A stretch of 64,000 bases of DNA, taken from positions 310,001 through 374,000 of the forward strand of contig JASPKZ010001239.1 of the NCBI GenBank assembly GCA_030220185.1, read 5' to 3'. Both the position numbers and the translations under genes were made by a program. Below are positions 53,909-64,000 of this stretch, one piece after another; positions within the stretch are counted from its first letter, which is position 1, and each line of letters starts with the position of its first letter. The notes beneath the pieces were generated by a model. That model was given only the letters and a program-made list of their open reading frames with translations, did not search any database and was not told where the DNA came from. The DNA comes from Diploptera punctata (lineage: Eukaryota > Arthropoda > Insecta > Blattodea > Blaberidae).

Positions 53909-55044
53909 CACCGTGATTCAAAATTGACTTTACAACTTTACAAGCTTATAGAAATTTATTTAGAAGACCTACAGAATTGGTTTTAATGTCATATGATAGC
54001 ACAACTCATCAAGTTTTCACCGACATAGTTTTATAGTACCTAGTTCTCTCACCGCGTGCGCTAACGTAGTTCATATCAAAATGGCTGCTTTCACAGGCGC
54101 CTCGCGTGCTCGTTGTGTGTTTTTGTTCGAAGAAACTAAATCTGCGACAATTGTTCAGCGTAGATTTCGTACCCAGTATGGTAAGGATCCTCCTAGCAGG
54201 CCAACAATTTATTCTTGGCACCAAACATTTGTTAGGACTGGCTGTTCTGTTAGTCATTCCAAGCATACTGGCCGTCCACGTACGGCTGAAGCTGTGGTTG
54301 AACAAGTGAGGGATAGCTTTGCTCGGAGCCCTAGGAAATCAACGCGGCGTGCGTCACGTTGGACTGGGCATTTCACAACCGAAACATTTGGCGCATACTA
54401 CGGAGACGTTTTCACTTGAAACCATACCCGATTTTCGATGGTGCAACACATACTGATAATGATTAAGATGGTTCGACGTGGATTTCGTGTAGAAATACTT
54501 GGTCGGATTGAGGAAGATGAAACGTATTTGAACCACGTAATCTACAGCGACGAGTCTACATTCCACGTCAGTGGTAAAGTAAATACCCATAATGCAGGAT
54601 CTGGGGCTCTGAACCTCCACATCTCCATCTGCAACATGTACGTGACAGCCCGAAAGTGAATGTGTGTTTGTGCCCTAAGTAAAACTAAAGTGTACGGCCC
54701 CTTCTTTTTCCAAGAAAAACTATTCAAACGGTACGATTTATTCTGGATATGCTAGGAGGATCCTTTACCATACTGGGTACGACATCTCCGCTGAACAATT
54801 TGTCGCAGATTTAGTTTCTTCGACACAAAACACACAACGAGCAGGCTCGGCACCTGTGAAAGCAGCCATTTTGATATGAACTACGTTAGCGCACGCGGTG
54901 AGGAGAAACTACGTACTATAAATAATGTCGGTGAAAACTTGATGATGTTGTGGCTATCATGTGACATTAAAACCAATTCTGTAGGTCTTCTAAATAAATT
55001 TCTATAAGCTTGTAAAGTTGTAAAGTCAATTTTGAATCACCCTG
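53909..55044 (+). mobile_element. Foldback mariner-like element with about 290-bp inverted repeats
   Basis: TA flanks (53907-53908, 55045-55046) surround ends CACCGTGATTCAAAATTGAC and CAGGGTGATTCAAAATTGAC (inward). The inverted repeat is 53909-54197 against 54751-55044. It includes the start of the transposase frame (ATG at about 54081, Met-Ala-Ala-Phe-Thr-Gly-Ala) running into its helix-turn-helix region. The single-copy middle (54198-54750) encodes a Gly-Arg-Pro-Arg linker, then, after a large deletion, Tyr-Ser-Asp-Glu-Ser-Thr-Phe-His-Val-Ser-Gly with the first acidic residue, and then Val-Tyr-Gly-Pro-Phe-Phe. The second and third catalytic Asp are gone. It is dead as an autonomous element. 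Confidence 0.93.
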
Positions 55045-55174
55045 TACATAGAGTAACAACCATAAAATAAATAAAACGATTAGAAGAAATCGAATGACGT
55101 AAAGAAAATAAAAAGCTGCTAAAAGGGGGGGACGGACGCACTAACCAATTATAAATCTTCTATACAATATGCTC

Positions 55175-55432
55175 GTTAAAAAGAATTAGTACCAGTCCAT
55201 GTGATTGAACACAGAGGGCTAAAATAGTATGGGCACATAAGAATAATGCAGGATGGAAAACTACCAAAGGCTGTCTATGCATGGAAAATTGAAAGATGGA
55301 GCAGAAAAGGAAGACCAAGGACAACCTGGAAGAATAACATTCAGAATTCAATGAGGAAATTTGGTGTAACGGATGAAGACACAGAGGACAGAGAACAATG
55401 GAGAACTTTAATTAAAGGAAATTTCTGAATGT
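55175..55432 (+). mobile_element. LINE 3' coding tail
   Basis: Open to a stop at 55428: Lys-Gly-Arg-Pro-Arg-Thr-Thr-Trp, Met-Arg-Lys-Phe-Gly-Val-Thr, Asp-Arg-Glu-Gln-Trp-Arg. This is the C-terminal signature of many arthropod LINE ORF2 proteins. It lies just left of the minisatellite. Confidence 0.7.
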
Positions 55433-55559
55433 TTCTTACAAACTGATAGTCTATAAGTCCTTAGTCAATTATGCGTTTTATAAAAACTCTGTCAATAATA
55501 TTATTGGTTGGAGAAAATCATCAGTGATGAGGAAACTCTCAAAATGAATTGTAATGAGA

Positions 55560-58500
55560 TTTACCAATCGAGTGCTGAAGATGGAACAGGTAGTTCTGAA
55601 CCGGCCCTTAAAAAGTACCAATCCAGCTGCTGCTGAAAGATGGAAAAAGTAGTCGTTCTGAAAAGGCCTTTAAAAGTCACCAATCCAGCTGCTGAAGATG
55701 GAATAAGTAGTTTTAAAAGGGCCTTAAAACTACCAATCCAGCTGCTGCTGAAGATTGAAACAAGTAGTTCTGAAAGGCCTTAAAAGTACCAATCCAGCTG
55801 CTGAAGATGGAACAAGTAGTTCTGAAAGGCCTTAAAAGTACCAATCCAGCTGCTGAAGATGGAACAAGTAGTTCTGAAAGGCCTTAAAAGTACCAATCCA
55901 GCTGCTGAAGATGGTATAAGTAGTTCTGAAAGGTCTCAAAAGTACCAATCCAGCTGCTGAAGATGGATCAAGTAGTTCTGAAAAGCCTTAAAAAGTACCA
56001 ATCCAGCTGCTGAAGATGAATAAGTAGTTCTGAAAGGCCTTAAAAAGTATCAATCCAGGCTGCTGAAGATGGAATAATGAGTCTGAAAGGCCTTTAAAAA
56101 GTACCATATCGTGCTGAAGACGCGGGAACAAGTAGTTCTGAAAGGCCCTTAAAAAGGTACCACTCCGCTGACTGAAGATGGAATAAGTAGTTCTGAAAGG
56201 CCTTAAAACGTACCAATCCAGCTGCTGAAGATGGAACAAGTAGTTCTGAAAGGCCTTAAAAGTACCAATCCAGCTGCTGACAGATGGACAAGTAGTTCTG
56301 AAAGGCTTTAAAAAGTTACCAATCCAGCTGCTGAAGATTGTAATCCCAACGTGAGTTCTGGAAGGCCTAAAAAATACCAATCCAGCTGCTGAAGATGCGA
56401 ACAAATAGTTCTGAAAGGCCTTAAAAAGTACCAATCCAGCTTCTGAAGATGAATAAGTAGTTCTGATTGGCTCTTTAAAAGTACCAATCTAGCTGCTGAA
56501 GATGGAACAAGTAGTTTTTGAAAGACTTAACAAGTAAGTACCAATCCAGCTGCTGAAGATGGAACAAGTAGTTCTGAAAGGCCTTAAAAAGTACCAATCC
56601 AGCTGCTGAAGATGGAACAAGTAGTTCTGAAAGGCCTTAAAAAGTACCAATCCAGCTGCTGAAGATGGAACAAGTAGTTCTGAAAGGCCTTAAAAAGTAC
56701 CAATTCAGCTGCTGAAGAGGAACAAGTAGTCCTGAAAGGCCTTTTAAAAAGTACCAATCCAGCTGCTGAGAGATGGACAAGTAGTTCTGAAAGACCTTAA
56801 AAAGTACCATCCAGCTGCTGAAGATGGAACGAGTAGTTCTGAAGCCCTTTAAAAAGTACCAATCCAGCTGCTGAAGATGGAACAAGTAGTTCTGAAAGGC
56901 CTTATAAAGTACCAACCCAGCTGCTGAAGATGGAACGAGTAGTTCTGAAAGGCCTTAAAAAGTACCAATCCAGCTGCTGAAGATGGTATAAGTAGTTCAG
57001 AAAGGCCTTAAAAGTATCAATCCAGCTGATGAAGATGGAATAAGTAGTTCTGAAAGGTCTTAAAAAGTACCAACCCAGCTGCTGAAGATGGAACAAGTAG
57101 TTCTGAAAGGCCTTAAAAAGTACCAATCCAGCTGCTGAAGATGGAACAAGTAGTTCTGAAAGGCCTAAAAAGTACCAATCCAGCTGCTGAAGATGGAAGA
57201 AGTAGTTCTGAAAGGCCTTATTAAAGTACCAACCAGCTGCTGAAGATGGACTATAGTTCTGAAGGCCTTCTAAGTATCATTCCGGCGCTGAGGGGAAAAG
57301 TAGTCTGAAAGGCCTTAAAAGTATCAATTCAGTGCTGGAGATGGAACAGTAGTTCTGAAAGGCTTAAAAGTACCAATCCAGCTGCTTAGATGAAATAGTG
57401 TCTGAAGGCCTTTAAAAGTACCATCCAGCTGCTGAAGATGGAACAAGTAGTTCTGAATGCCTTAACAAGTACAATCCAGCTGCTGCGCTGGATAAGTAGT
57501 TTGAAAGTCTTAAAAGTATCAATCCAGCTGCTGAAGAGGAAAAGTAGTTCTGAAAGGTCTAAAAGTACAATCCAGCTGTGCAGATGGACTAAGTAGTTGT
57601 GTCTGACGGCCTACAAATACCAATCAGCTGCTGAAGATGTAACAATAATTCTGAAGGCCTTAAATAGTACCAATCCTGTGCTGTGCTGAAAAGTAGTTCT
57701 GCAGGCTTTAAAAGTACAATCCACTGCTGAGGAGGAACAAGTAGTTTCTGAAGGCTTAAAAGTACAATCCAGCTGCTTGAGATGGAAAAGTAGTCTGAAA
57801 GACCTTAAAAGTACCAATCCAGCTGCTGAAGATGGAACAAGTAGTTCTGAAAGGCCTTAAAAGTACCAATCCAGCTGCTGAAGATGGAAACAAGAGTTCT
57901 GAAAGCTTAAAAGCCCCAATTCAGCTGCTGAGTGGTATAAGAGTTCTGAAAGGTCTCAAAGTTACCATCCCGCTGCTGAAGATGGATCAGTAGTCTGAAA
58001 GCCTTAAAAAAGTCCATCAGTGCTGAAGATGGGAATAAGTAGTTCGAAAGGCCTTAAAAAGTATCATCCAGTGCTGAAGATGGAATAAGTAGTCTGAAAG
58101 GCCTTAAAAAGTACCAATCCAGCTGCTGAAGACGGACAAGTAGTCAGAAAGGCCTTAAAAAAGTACCAATTCAGCTGCTGAAGAGGAATACGGAGTTTGA
58201 AAGGCCTTAAAAAGTACCATCCAGCTGGCTGAAGATGGAACAAGTCTGTCTGAAAAGGCCTTGTTAAATAGTACCAATCCCAGCTGCTGAATTTGGAACA
58301 AGTAGTTCTGAAAGGCCTTAAAAGTTACCAATCATATCTGCTGAGATGGAACCAGTAGTTCTGAAAAGGGCTTAAAACGTACCAATCCAGCTGCTGAAGA
58401 TGGAACAAGTAGTTCTGAAAGGCCGTTAAAGTACCAATCCAGCTGCTGAAAGATGGAACAAGTAGTTCTGAAAGGACTTAAAATAGTACCAATCCAGCTT

Positions 58501-61500
58501 GCTTAAGATGGAACAAGTAGTTCTGAAAGGCCTTAAAAGTACCAATCCAGCTGCCTGAAGATTGGAACAGAATAGTTCTGACAGGCCTTAAAAAGTACCA
58601 ATCCAGCTGCTGAAGATGGAACAATGTAGTTCTGAAAGGCCTTTAAAGTACCCATCCCATGCTGCTGAAGATGGAACAAGTAGTTCTGAAAGGAAGGCCT
58701 TAAAAGTACCATCCGCTGCGGAAGATGGTTAGTAAGTTTGGTCTTGAATGCCTTAAAAAGTACCAATCTATCTTGCTGAAGATGGAACATGTAGTTCTGA
58801 AAGGCCTTTAAAAGTACCAATCCAGCTGCTGAGGATGGGTATAAGTGTTTCTGAAAGGCCTTAAAAAGTCCCCATCTAGCTGCTGATATGGATCAGTATT
58901 CTGAAAGGCCTTAAAAGTCAATCCAGCTGCTGAAGATGGAATAATTAGTTCTGAAAGGTCTAAAAGTATTCACTCCAGCTGCTGAGGATGGATTAATAGT
59001 CTGAAGGGCCTTAAAAAGTACCAATCCAGCGGTGAGATGGATAGTAGTTCTGAAAGCCTTAAAAGTTCACTCCGCTGCTGAAGATGGAACAAGTATTCTG
59101 AAAGCTTTTAAAGTACCATCCGCTGCTGAAGACTGGAACAAGTATTCTGAAGGCCTTAAAAGTACCATCCAGCTGCTGAATTGGAATAAGTAGTTCTGAC
59201 AGGCCTTAAAGTACCAATCCAGCTGCTGAGATGGACAAGTCTTCTGGAAGCCTTAAAAGTCCATCCAGCTGCTGAAGATGGAACAGTAGTTCTGGAAGCT
59301 TTTAAAAGATACCATTCCAGCTGCTGAAGATGGAACAAGTAGTTCTGGAAGGCTTAACAAATCCAATCCGCTTCTGAAGATTGAAGAAGTAGTTCTGATT
59401 GGCCTTAAAAGTACCAACCAGCTGCTGAAGATGGAACAAGTAGTTTCTGAAAGGCCTTAAAAAGTACCAATCCAGCTGCTGAAGATGGAACAGTAGTTCT
59501 GAAAGGCCTTAAAAGTACCAATCCAGCTGCCTGAAGATGGAACAAGTAGTTCTGAAAGGCCTTAAAAAGTATCAATCCAGCTGCTGAAGATGGAACAGTA
59601 GTTTCTGAAAGGCCTTAAAAAGTACCAATCCAGCTGCTGAAGATGGAACAAGTAGTTCTGAAAGGCCTTAAAAAGTACCAATCCAGCCTGCTGAAGATGG
59701 AACAAGTAGTTCTGAAAGGCCTTAAAAAGTACCAATCATCTGCTGAAGATGGAACAGTAGTTCTGAAAGGCCTTAAAAAGTACCAATCCAGCTGCTGAAG
59801 ATGGAACAAGTAGTTCTGAAAGGCCTTAAAAAGTACCAATCCAGCTGCTGAAGATGGAACAAGTAGTTCTGAAAGGCCTTAAAAAGTACCAATCCAGCTG
59901 CTGAAGATGGAACAAGTAGTTCTGAAAGGTCTTAAAAAGTACCAATCCAGCTGCTGAAGATGGAACAAGTAGTTCTGAAAGGCCTTAAAAAGTACCAATC
60001 CAGCTGCTGAAGATGGAACAAGTAGTTCTGAAAGGCCTTAAAAAGTACCAATCCAGCTGCTGAAGATGGAACAAGTAGTTCTGAAAGGCCTTAAAAAGTA
60101 CCAATCCAGCTGCTGAAGATGGAACAAGTAGTTCTGAAAGGCCTTAAAAAGTACCAATCCAGCTGCTGAAGATGGAACAAGTAGTTCTGAAAGGCCTTAA
60201 AAGTACCAATCCAGCTGCTGAAGATGGAACAAGTAGTTCTGAAAGGCCTTAAAAGTACCAATCCAGCTGCTGAAGATGGAATAAGTAGTCCTGAAAGGCC
60301 TTAAAAAGTATCAATCCAGCTGCTGAAGATGGAACAAGTAGTTCTGAAAGGCCTTAAAAGTACCAATCCAGCTGCTGAAGATGGAACAAGTAGTTCTGAA
60401 AGGCCTTAAAAAGTACCAATCCAGCTGCTGAAGATGGACAAGTAGTTTTCTGAAAGGCCTTAAAAAGTACCATTCAGCTGCTGAAGATGGAACAAGTAGT
60501 TCTGAAAGGCCTTAAAAGTACCAATCCAGCTGCTGTAAGATGGAACAAGTAGTTCTGAAAGGCCTTAAAAAAGTACCAATCCAGCTGCTGAAGATGGAAC
60601 AAGTAGTTCTGAAAGGCCTTAAAAAGTACCAATCCAGCTGCTGAAGATGGAACAAGTAGTTCTGAAAGGCCTTAAAAAGTACCAATCCAGCTGCTGAAGA
60701 TGGAATAAGTAGTTCTGAAAGGCCTTAAAAAGTACCAATCCAGCTGCTGAAGATGGAATAAGTAGTTCTGAAAGGCCTTAAAAAGTACCAATCCAGCTGC
60801 TGAAGATGGAACAAGTAGTTCTGAAAGGCCTTAAAAAGTACCAATCCAGCTGCTGAAGATGGAACAAGTAGTTCTGAAAGGCCTTAAAAAGTACCAATCC
60901 AGCTGCTGAAGATGGAACAAGTAGTTCTGAAAGGCCTTAAAAAGTACCAATCCAGCTGCTGAAGATGGAACAAGTAGTTCTGAAGGCCTTAAAAAGTACC
61001 AATCCAGCTGCTGAAGATGGAACAAGTAGTTTCTGAAAGGCCTTAAAAAGTACCAATCCAGCTGCTGAAGATGGAACAAGTAGTTCTGAAAGGTCCTTAA
61101 AAAGTACCAATCCAGCTGCTGAGATGGAAAAGTAGTTCTGAAAGGCCTTAAAAGTACCAATCCAGCTGCTGAAGATGGAACAAGTAGTTCTGAAAGGCCT
61201 TAAAAAGTACCAATCCAGCTGCTGAAGATGGAACAAGTAGTTCTGAAAGGCCTTAAAAGTACCAATCCAGCTGCTGAAGATGGAACAAGTAGTTCTGAAA
61301 GGCCTTAAAAGTACCAATCCAGCTGCTGAAGATGGAACAAGTAGTTCTGAAAGGCCTTAAAAAGTACCAATCCAGCTGCTGAAGATGGAACAAGTAGTTC
61401 TGAAAGGCCTTAAAAAGTACCAATCCAGCTGCTGAAGATGGAACAAGTAGTTCTGAAAGGCCTTAAAAAGTATCAATCCAGCTGCTGAAGATGGAACAAG

Positions 61501-62415
61501 TAGTTCTGAAAGGCCTTAAAAAGTACCAATCCAGCTGCTGAAGATGGAACAAGTAGTTCTGAAAGGCCTTAAAAGTACCAATCCAGCTGCTGAAGATGGA
61601 ACAAGTAGTTCTGAAAGGCCTTAAAAAGTACCAATCCAGCTGCTGAAGATGGAACAAGTAGTTCTGAAAGGCCTTAAAAAGTACCAATCCAGCTGCTGAA
61701 GATGGAACAAGTAGTTCTGAAAGGCCTTAAAAAGTACCAATCCAGCTGCTGAAGATGGAACAAGTAGTTCTGAAAGGCCTTAAAAAGTACAAATCCAGCT
61801 GCTGAATATGGAACAAGTAGTTCTTAAAGGTCTTAAAAAGTACCAATCCAGCTGCTGAAGATGGAACAAGTAGTTCTGAAAGGCCTTAAAAAGTACCAAT
61901 CCAGCTGCTGAAGATGGAATAAGTAGTTCTGAAAGGCCTTAAAAAGTACCAATCTAGCTGCTGAAGATGGAACAAGTAGTTCTGAAAGGCCTTAAAAAGT
62001 ACCAATCCAGCTGCTGAAGATGGAACAAGTAGTTCTGAAAGGCCTTAAAAAGTACCAATCCAGCTGCTGAAGATGGAACAAGTAGTTCTGAAAGGCCTTA
62101 AAAAGTACCAATCCAGCTGCTGAAGATGGAACAAGTAGTTCTGAAAGGCCTTAAAAAGTACCAATCCAGCTGCTGAGATTGGAACAAGTAGTTCTGAAAG
62201 GCCTTAAAAAGTACCAATCCAGCTGCTGAAGATGGAACAAGTAGTTCTGAAAGGCCTTAAAAAGTACCAATCCAGCTGCTGAAGATGGAACAAGTAGTTC
62301 TGAAAGGCCTTAAAAAGTACCAATCCAGCTGCTGAAGATGGAACAAGAAGTTCTGAAAGGTCTTAAAAAGTACCAATCCAGCTGCTGAAGATGGAATAAG
62401 TAGTTCTGAAAGGCT
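55560..62415. repeat. 53-bp minisatellite array, about 129 units
   Basis: A head-to-tail array of a 53-bp unit (for example from 60601: AAGTAGTTCTGAAAGGCCTT, then 'aaaaagtaccaatccagctg', then 'ctgaagatggaac'). The number of units is the span divided by 53. Units contain a StuI-type AGGCCT and a PvuII-type CAGCTG palindrome. Common variants are C/T in 'ggaa(c/t)aagtag', AAAA versus AAAAA, and 'ggtctt' for 'ggcctt'. The right part (about 59400-62400) is very homogeneous and the left edge moderately so. About 57230-59380 is full of small indels. 53 is not a multiple of three, and the minus-strand frames, rich in Phe, Leu and Trp, stop regularly, so it does not encode a protein. Confidence 0.97.
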
Positions 62416-62640
62416 TCACGGTTTTAATGAATGTTAAAGTTGAGAACAATTGTTATTTCAGGTACTAATTTTATTTTTAACTTATTATATCATTTTGGAA
62501 GCAGCGAATAACATGATCTTTAAGTATCTAAAGAGTTAAGATCAGAGTGCTAACATGCCATGATACGAATCCGCAATGAACTCTTTTAAGCCGGTATTCA
62601 AGAACCAAGCTTTCCGCGAAAGAACGACTCTTATCCCGTC
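62415..62640. other. Right flank of the array
   Basis: The array ends inside a unit at 'gttctgaaaggctt', directly followed by 'cacggttttaatgaatg'. No feature recognised. Confidence 0.4.
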
Positions 62641-62765
62641 TCTTACTTACTTACTCACTGGCACTATCGAACCCATAGGTTCATGGCCGCGCGGATATAA
62701 GCTCTCCATACATCCCTACCCAGAGCTAATGCTTTCCAATCATTCCCTGTATAATCTAATCAGAC
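62640..62765 (-). mobile_element. LINE family E 3' end
   Basis: 'ggcactatcgaacccatagg ... ccaatcattccctgtataat' with a TTAC repeat at the 3' end (plus-strand 'cttacttacttactc'). Confidence 0.75.
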
Positions 62766-62767
62766 AC

Positions 62768-63045
62768 TTCTTCTTCTTCTTCCTTCCAAGTATTAGGCCA
62801 AGGCCTGTTACGATCCTATAGAAATATTTCCCTCCAGCGTTTCATAGGACGGCCCAGTGATCTTCGTCCTCTTGGTATATAATTATAAACAGCTTTGGGG
62901 ATTCGATTTGAACTCATTCTTTCAAGATGGTGTTTCCAATTTAGTTGGTACTGTTTAATATATTCCAAAATTGGCGTAGTCTTCAATTCTTTTAAGATAT
63001 CGGTGTTCCTTTTCCGATCCCATCTGATGTAACCCGCTGCTAATC
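62768..63045 (-). mobile_element. LINE 3' coding tail with (GAA)n
   Basis: The minus strand encodes Tyr-Gln-Leu-Asn-Trp-Lys-His-His-Leu-Glu-Arg-Met, Arg-Ile-Pro-Lys-Ala, Gly-Arg-Arg-Ser-Leu-Gly-Arg-Pro and a stop, then 'ggccttggcctaatacttgg' and GAA repeats. It is similar to the LINE at 34148-34830, so probably the same family. Confidence 0.85.
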
Positions 63046-63299
63046 AGACACTCCATGATTAATTATGTAGGTCATGCAGAACCTGCTCTAACTGACACAC
63101 TCTATTCAACATCATGTGCTAACAAGATATTTATTAAAAAACGTTCTCGGGAACAATTGAAAGACGAGAACCTCAGCATATGGATGACGGAGATGGCGTG
63201 GCCTAGAGAGCTTGGTTCTTGATTACCGGCCTTAGAATATGGCAAACAGTTGCTTAATCAAAGATGATATTCTACTATATTTAAGCTGAGAGGGCCGCA

Positions 63300-63400
63300 A
63301 CTAATATCCTTCTGGAACCGCCAGTATCGAACCTGGAATTCCAGTTGTGACATCCGCGTGCGCTACGTTCGAGTCCATAGAGGCAGCTTCATTGGGTGAT
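63300..63400 (-). mobile_element. tRNA-like SINE scrap
   Basis: 'gccagtatcgaacctggaat' is a reversed B box and 'gcgtgcgctacgttcg' a reversed A-box region. The rest of 63046-63470 is unidentified. Confidence 0.35.
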
Positions 63401-63473
63401 ATAAGTTCTACTTCTCCATGCTACATAGACTCTAAATATTACAATGTTTTAAATATGTTTAAAATACAGTTAT

Positions 63474-63705
63474 GTCCACCCTTGTGGTCTTGCCTGGTAT
63501 ACAGCGGGCTCGGATCCGGTCCCCGGTCGAGACAAATTTCCTGGGTTATAGTAACCTTTAACCTCTAATAGAAATGAGTACCAAATGGGTGTTATGGGGT
63601 AAAGATGGTCGTCAGCGCAGGGCTGACAGATCTCGTGCAGATTGAATGCAAAGGTAAAATACTTACCTCTTACTACACCAAGGACCCCAGTGTAGGGCAA
63701 GGAGT
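63474..63705 (+). mobile_element. Chimeric SINE: A-type head joined to B-type body
   Basis: 63474-63545 is a SINE-A head ('gtccacccttgtggtcttgc', B box 'ggatccggtccccggtcgag', 'tttcctgggt'). From about 63565 it continues as SINE-B body ('gaaatgagtaccaaatggg', 'ggggtaaagatggtcgtcag', 'cctcttactacaccaaggac'), the reverse complement of 35409-35590. Confidence 0.7.
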
Positions 63706-64000
63706 TACTTAACCAAGTTTATTAGAACTATTAAAATTCATGGTGAATTACCGCTGTGATTATGAAGTAAAATGAGTACAGTAAAAGCTTCTTATTCGCG
63801 GGGATATGTTCCGCAAATATGTCGCGAATATGGAATGGTGATTTGTATAGGTTCCAAAATAAAATAAAAATTATCAAAATAACATCAATTAATGTGAGAT
63901 TTTCAACAATTTCTATCAATTATTACTTGCAGGCATAGGCAAGACCTTAAAGAAGTTAGTAATTTTTTCCTGTTTTGTCGCTTTTAAAAGGTCTTTCAAT
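63706..64000. other. Right-edge sequence
   Basis: No feature recognised. Confidence 0.4.

Noticed and set aside
55988..61687. Many minus-strand frames rich in Phe, Leu and Trp (up to 148 codons)
   Set aside because: They are frames through a 53-bp repeat whose period is not a multiple of three. They start and stop with unit-length variants and share no domain.
55560..62415. CRISPR-like array
   Set aside because: Units are directly contiguous, with no unique spacers between short repeats, and the setting is eukaryotic.

Overview
This is a gene-poor, AT-rich stretch of animal nuclear DNA, almost certainly insect. Three signs point that way: group III secreted phospholipase A2 exons with spliceosomal borders, an insect-type mitochondrial 16S rRNA fragment lodged in the nucleus, and a dense layer of tRNA-headed SINEs, 5'-truncated non-LTR retrotransposons and mariner-like elements. 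A blattodean (cockroach or termite) is my guess from the style of the repeats; nothing read here proves it. There are no operons, bacterial genes, CRISPR arrays or ribosome binding sites.

Host gene. The only host gene I can support lies on the minus strand between about 20.9 and 4.7 kb. A propeptide-type exon (20485-20871) ends in exactly the splice phase needed by two downstream exons, at 6845-7066 and 4746-4970. Each of those encodes the calcium loop and the Cys-Cys-Arg-x-His-Asp catalytic core of a group III secreted phospholipase A2. The two catalytic exons share phase and borders and are about half identical by eye, so they could be mutually exclusive exons or the remains of a partial tandem duplication. 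The first exon(s) and the exons after the catalytic core were not found and probably lie in unrecognised intron-rich sequence or beyond the left edge.

Repeats by region. 1-9 kb holds LINE and SINE remnants, a small palindromic element, and the 16S fragment (7857-8108) flanked by a roughly 120-bp direct repeat. 9-17 kb holds SINE-A with a nested insertion, a mariner-like element (13813-15193) and a clean SINE-B with a 14-bp target duplication. 20-28 kb holds the propeptide exon, a SINE-D carrying a hairpin insertion, a short mariner-like element, a frameshifted reverse transcriptase fragment and a stack of serial insertions. 30-36 kb is a pile of SINEs and LINE tails separated by TA and TAA microsatellites. 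37-46 kb has a broken mariner/Tc1-like element, more SINEs, a 385-bp foldback and a three-unit Helitron-like tandem repeat. 46-55 kb has a LINE broken by a SINE, a mariner with intact ends, a LINE broken by a MITE, and a mariner-like element whose terminal inverted repeats have grown to about 290 bp and include transposase coding sequence. 55.56-62.41 kb is one large minisatellite of 53-bp units, with a badly indel-ridden middle. The last 1.6 kb holds LINE tails and a chimeric SINE.

The most useful observations are the duplicated phospholipase catalytic exon, the minisatellite, the foldback mariner, and the SINE families that mix one head with several tails. I did not find a convincing new enzymatic or defence system.
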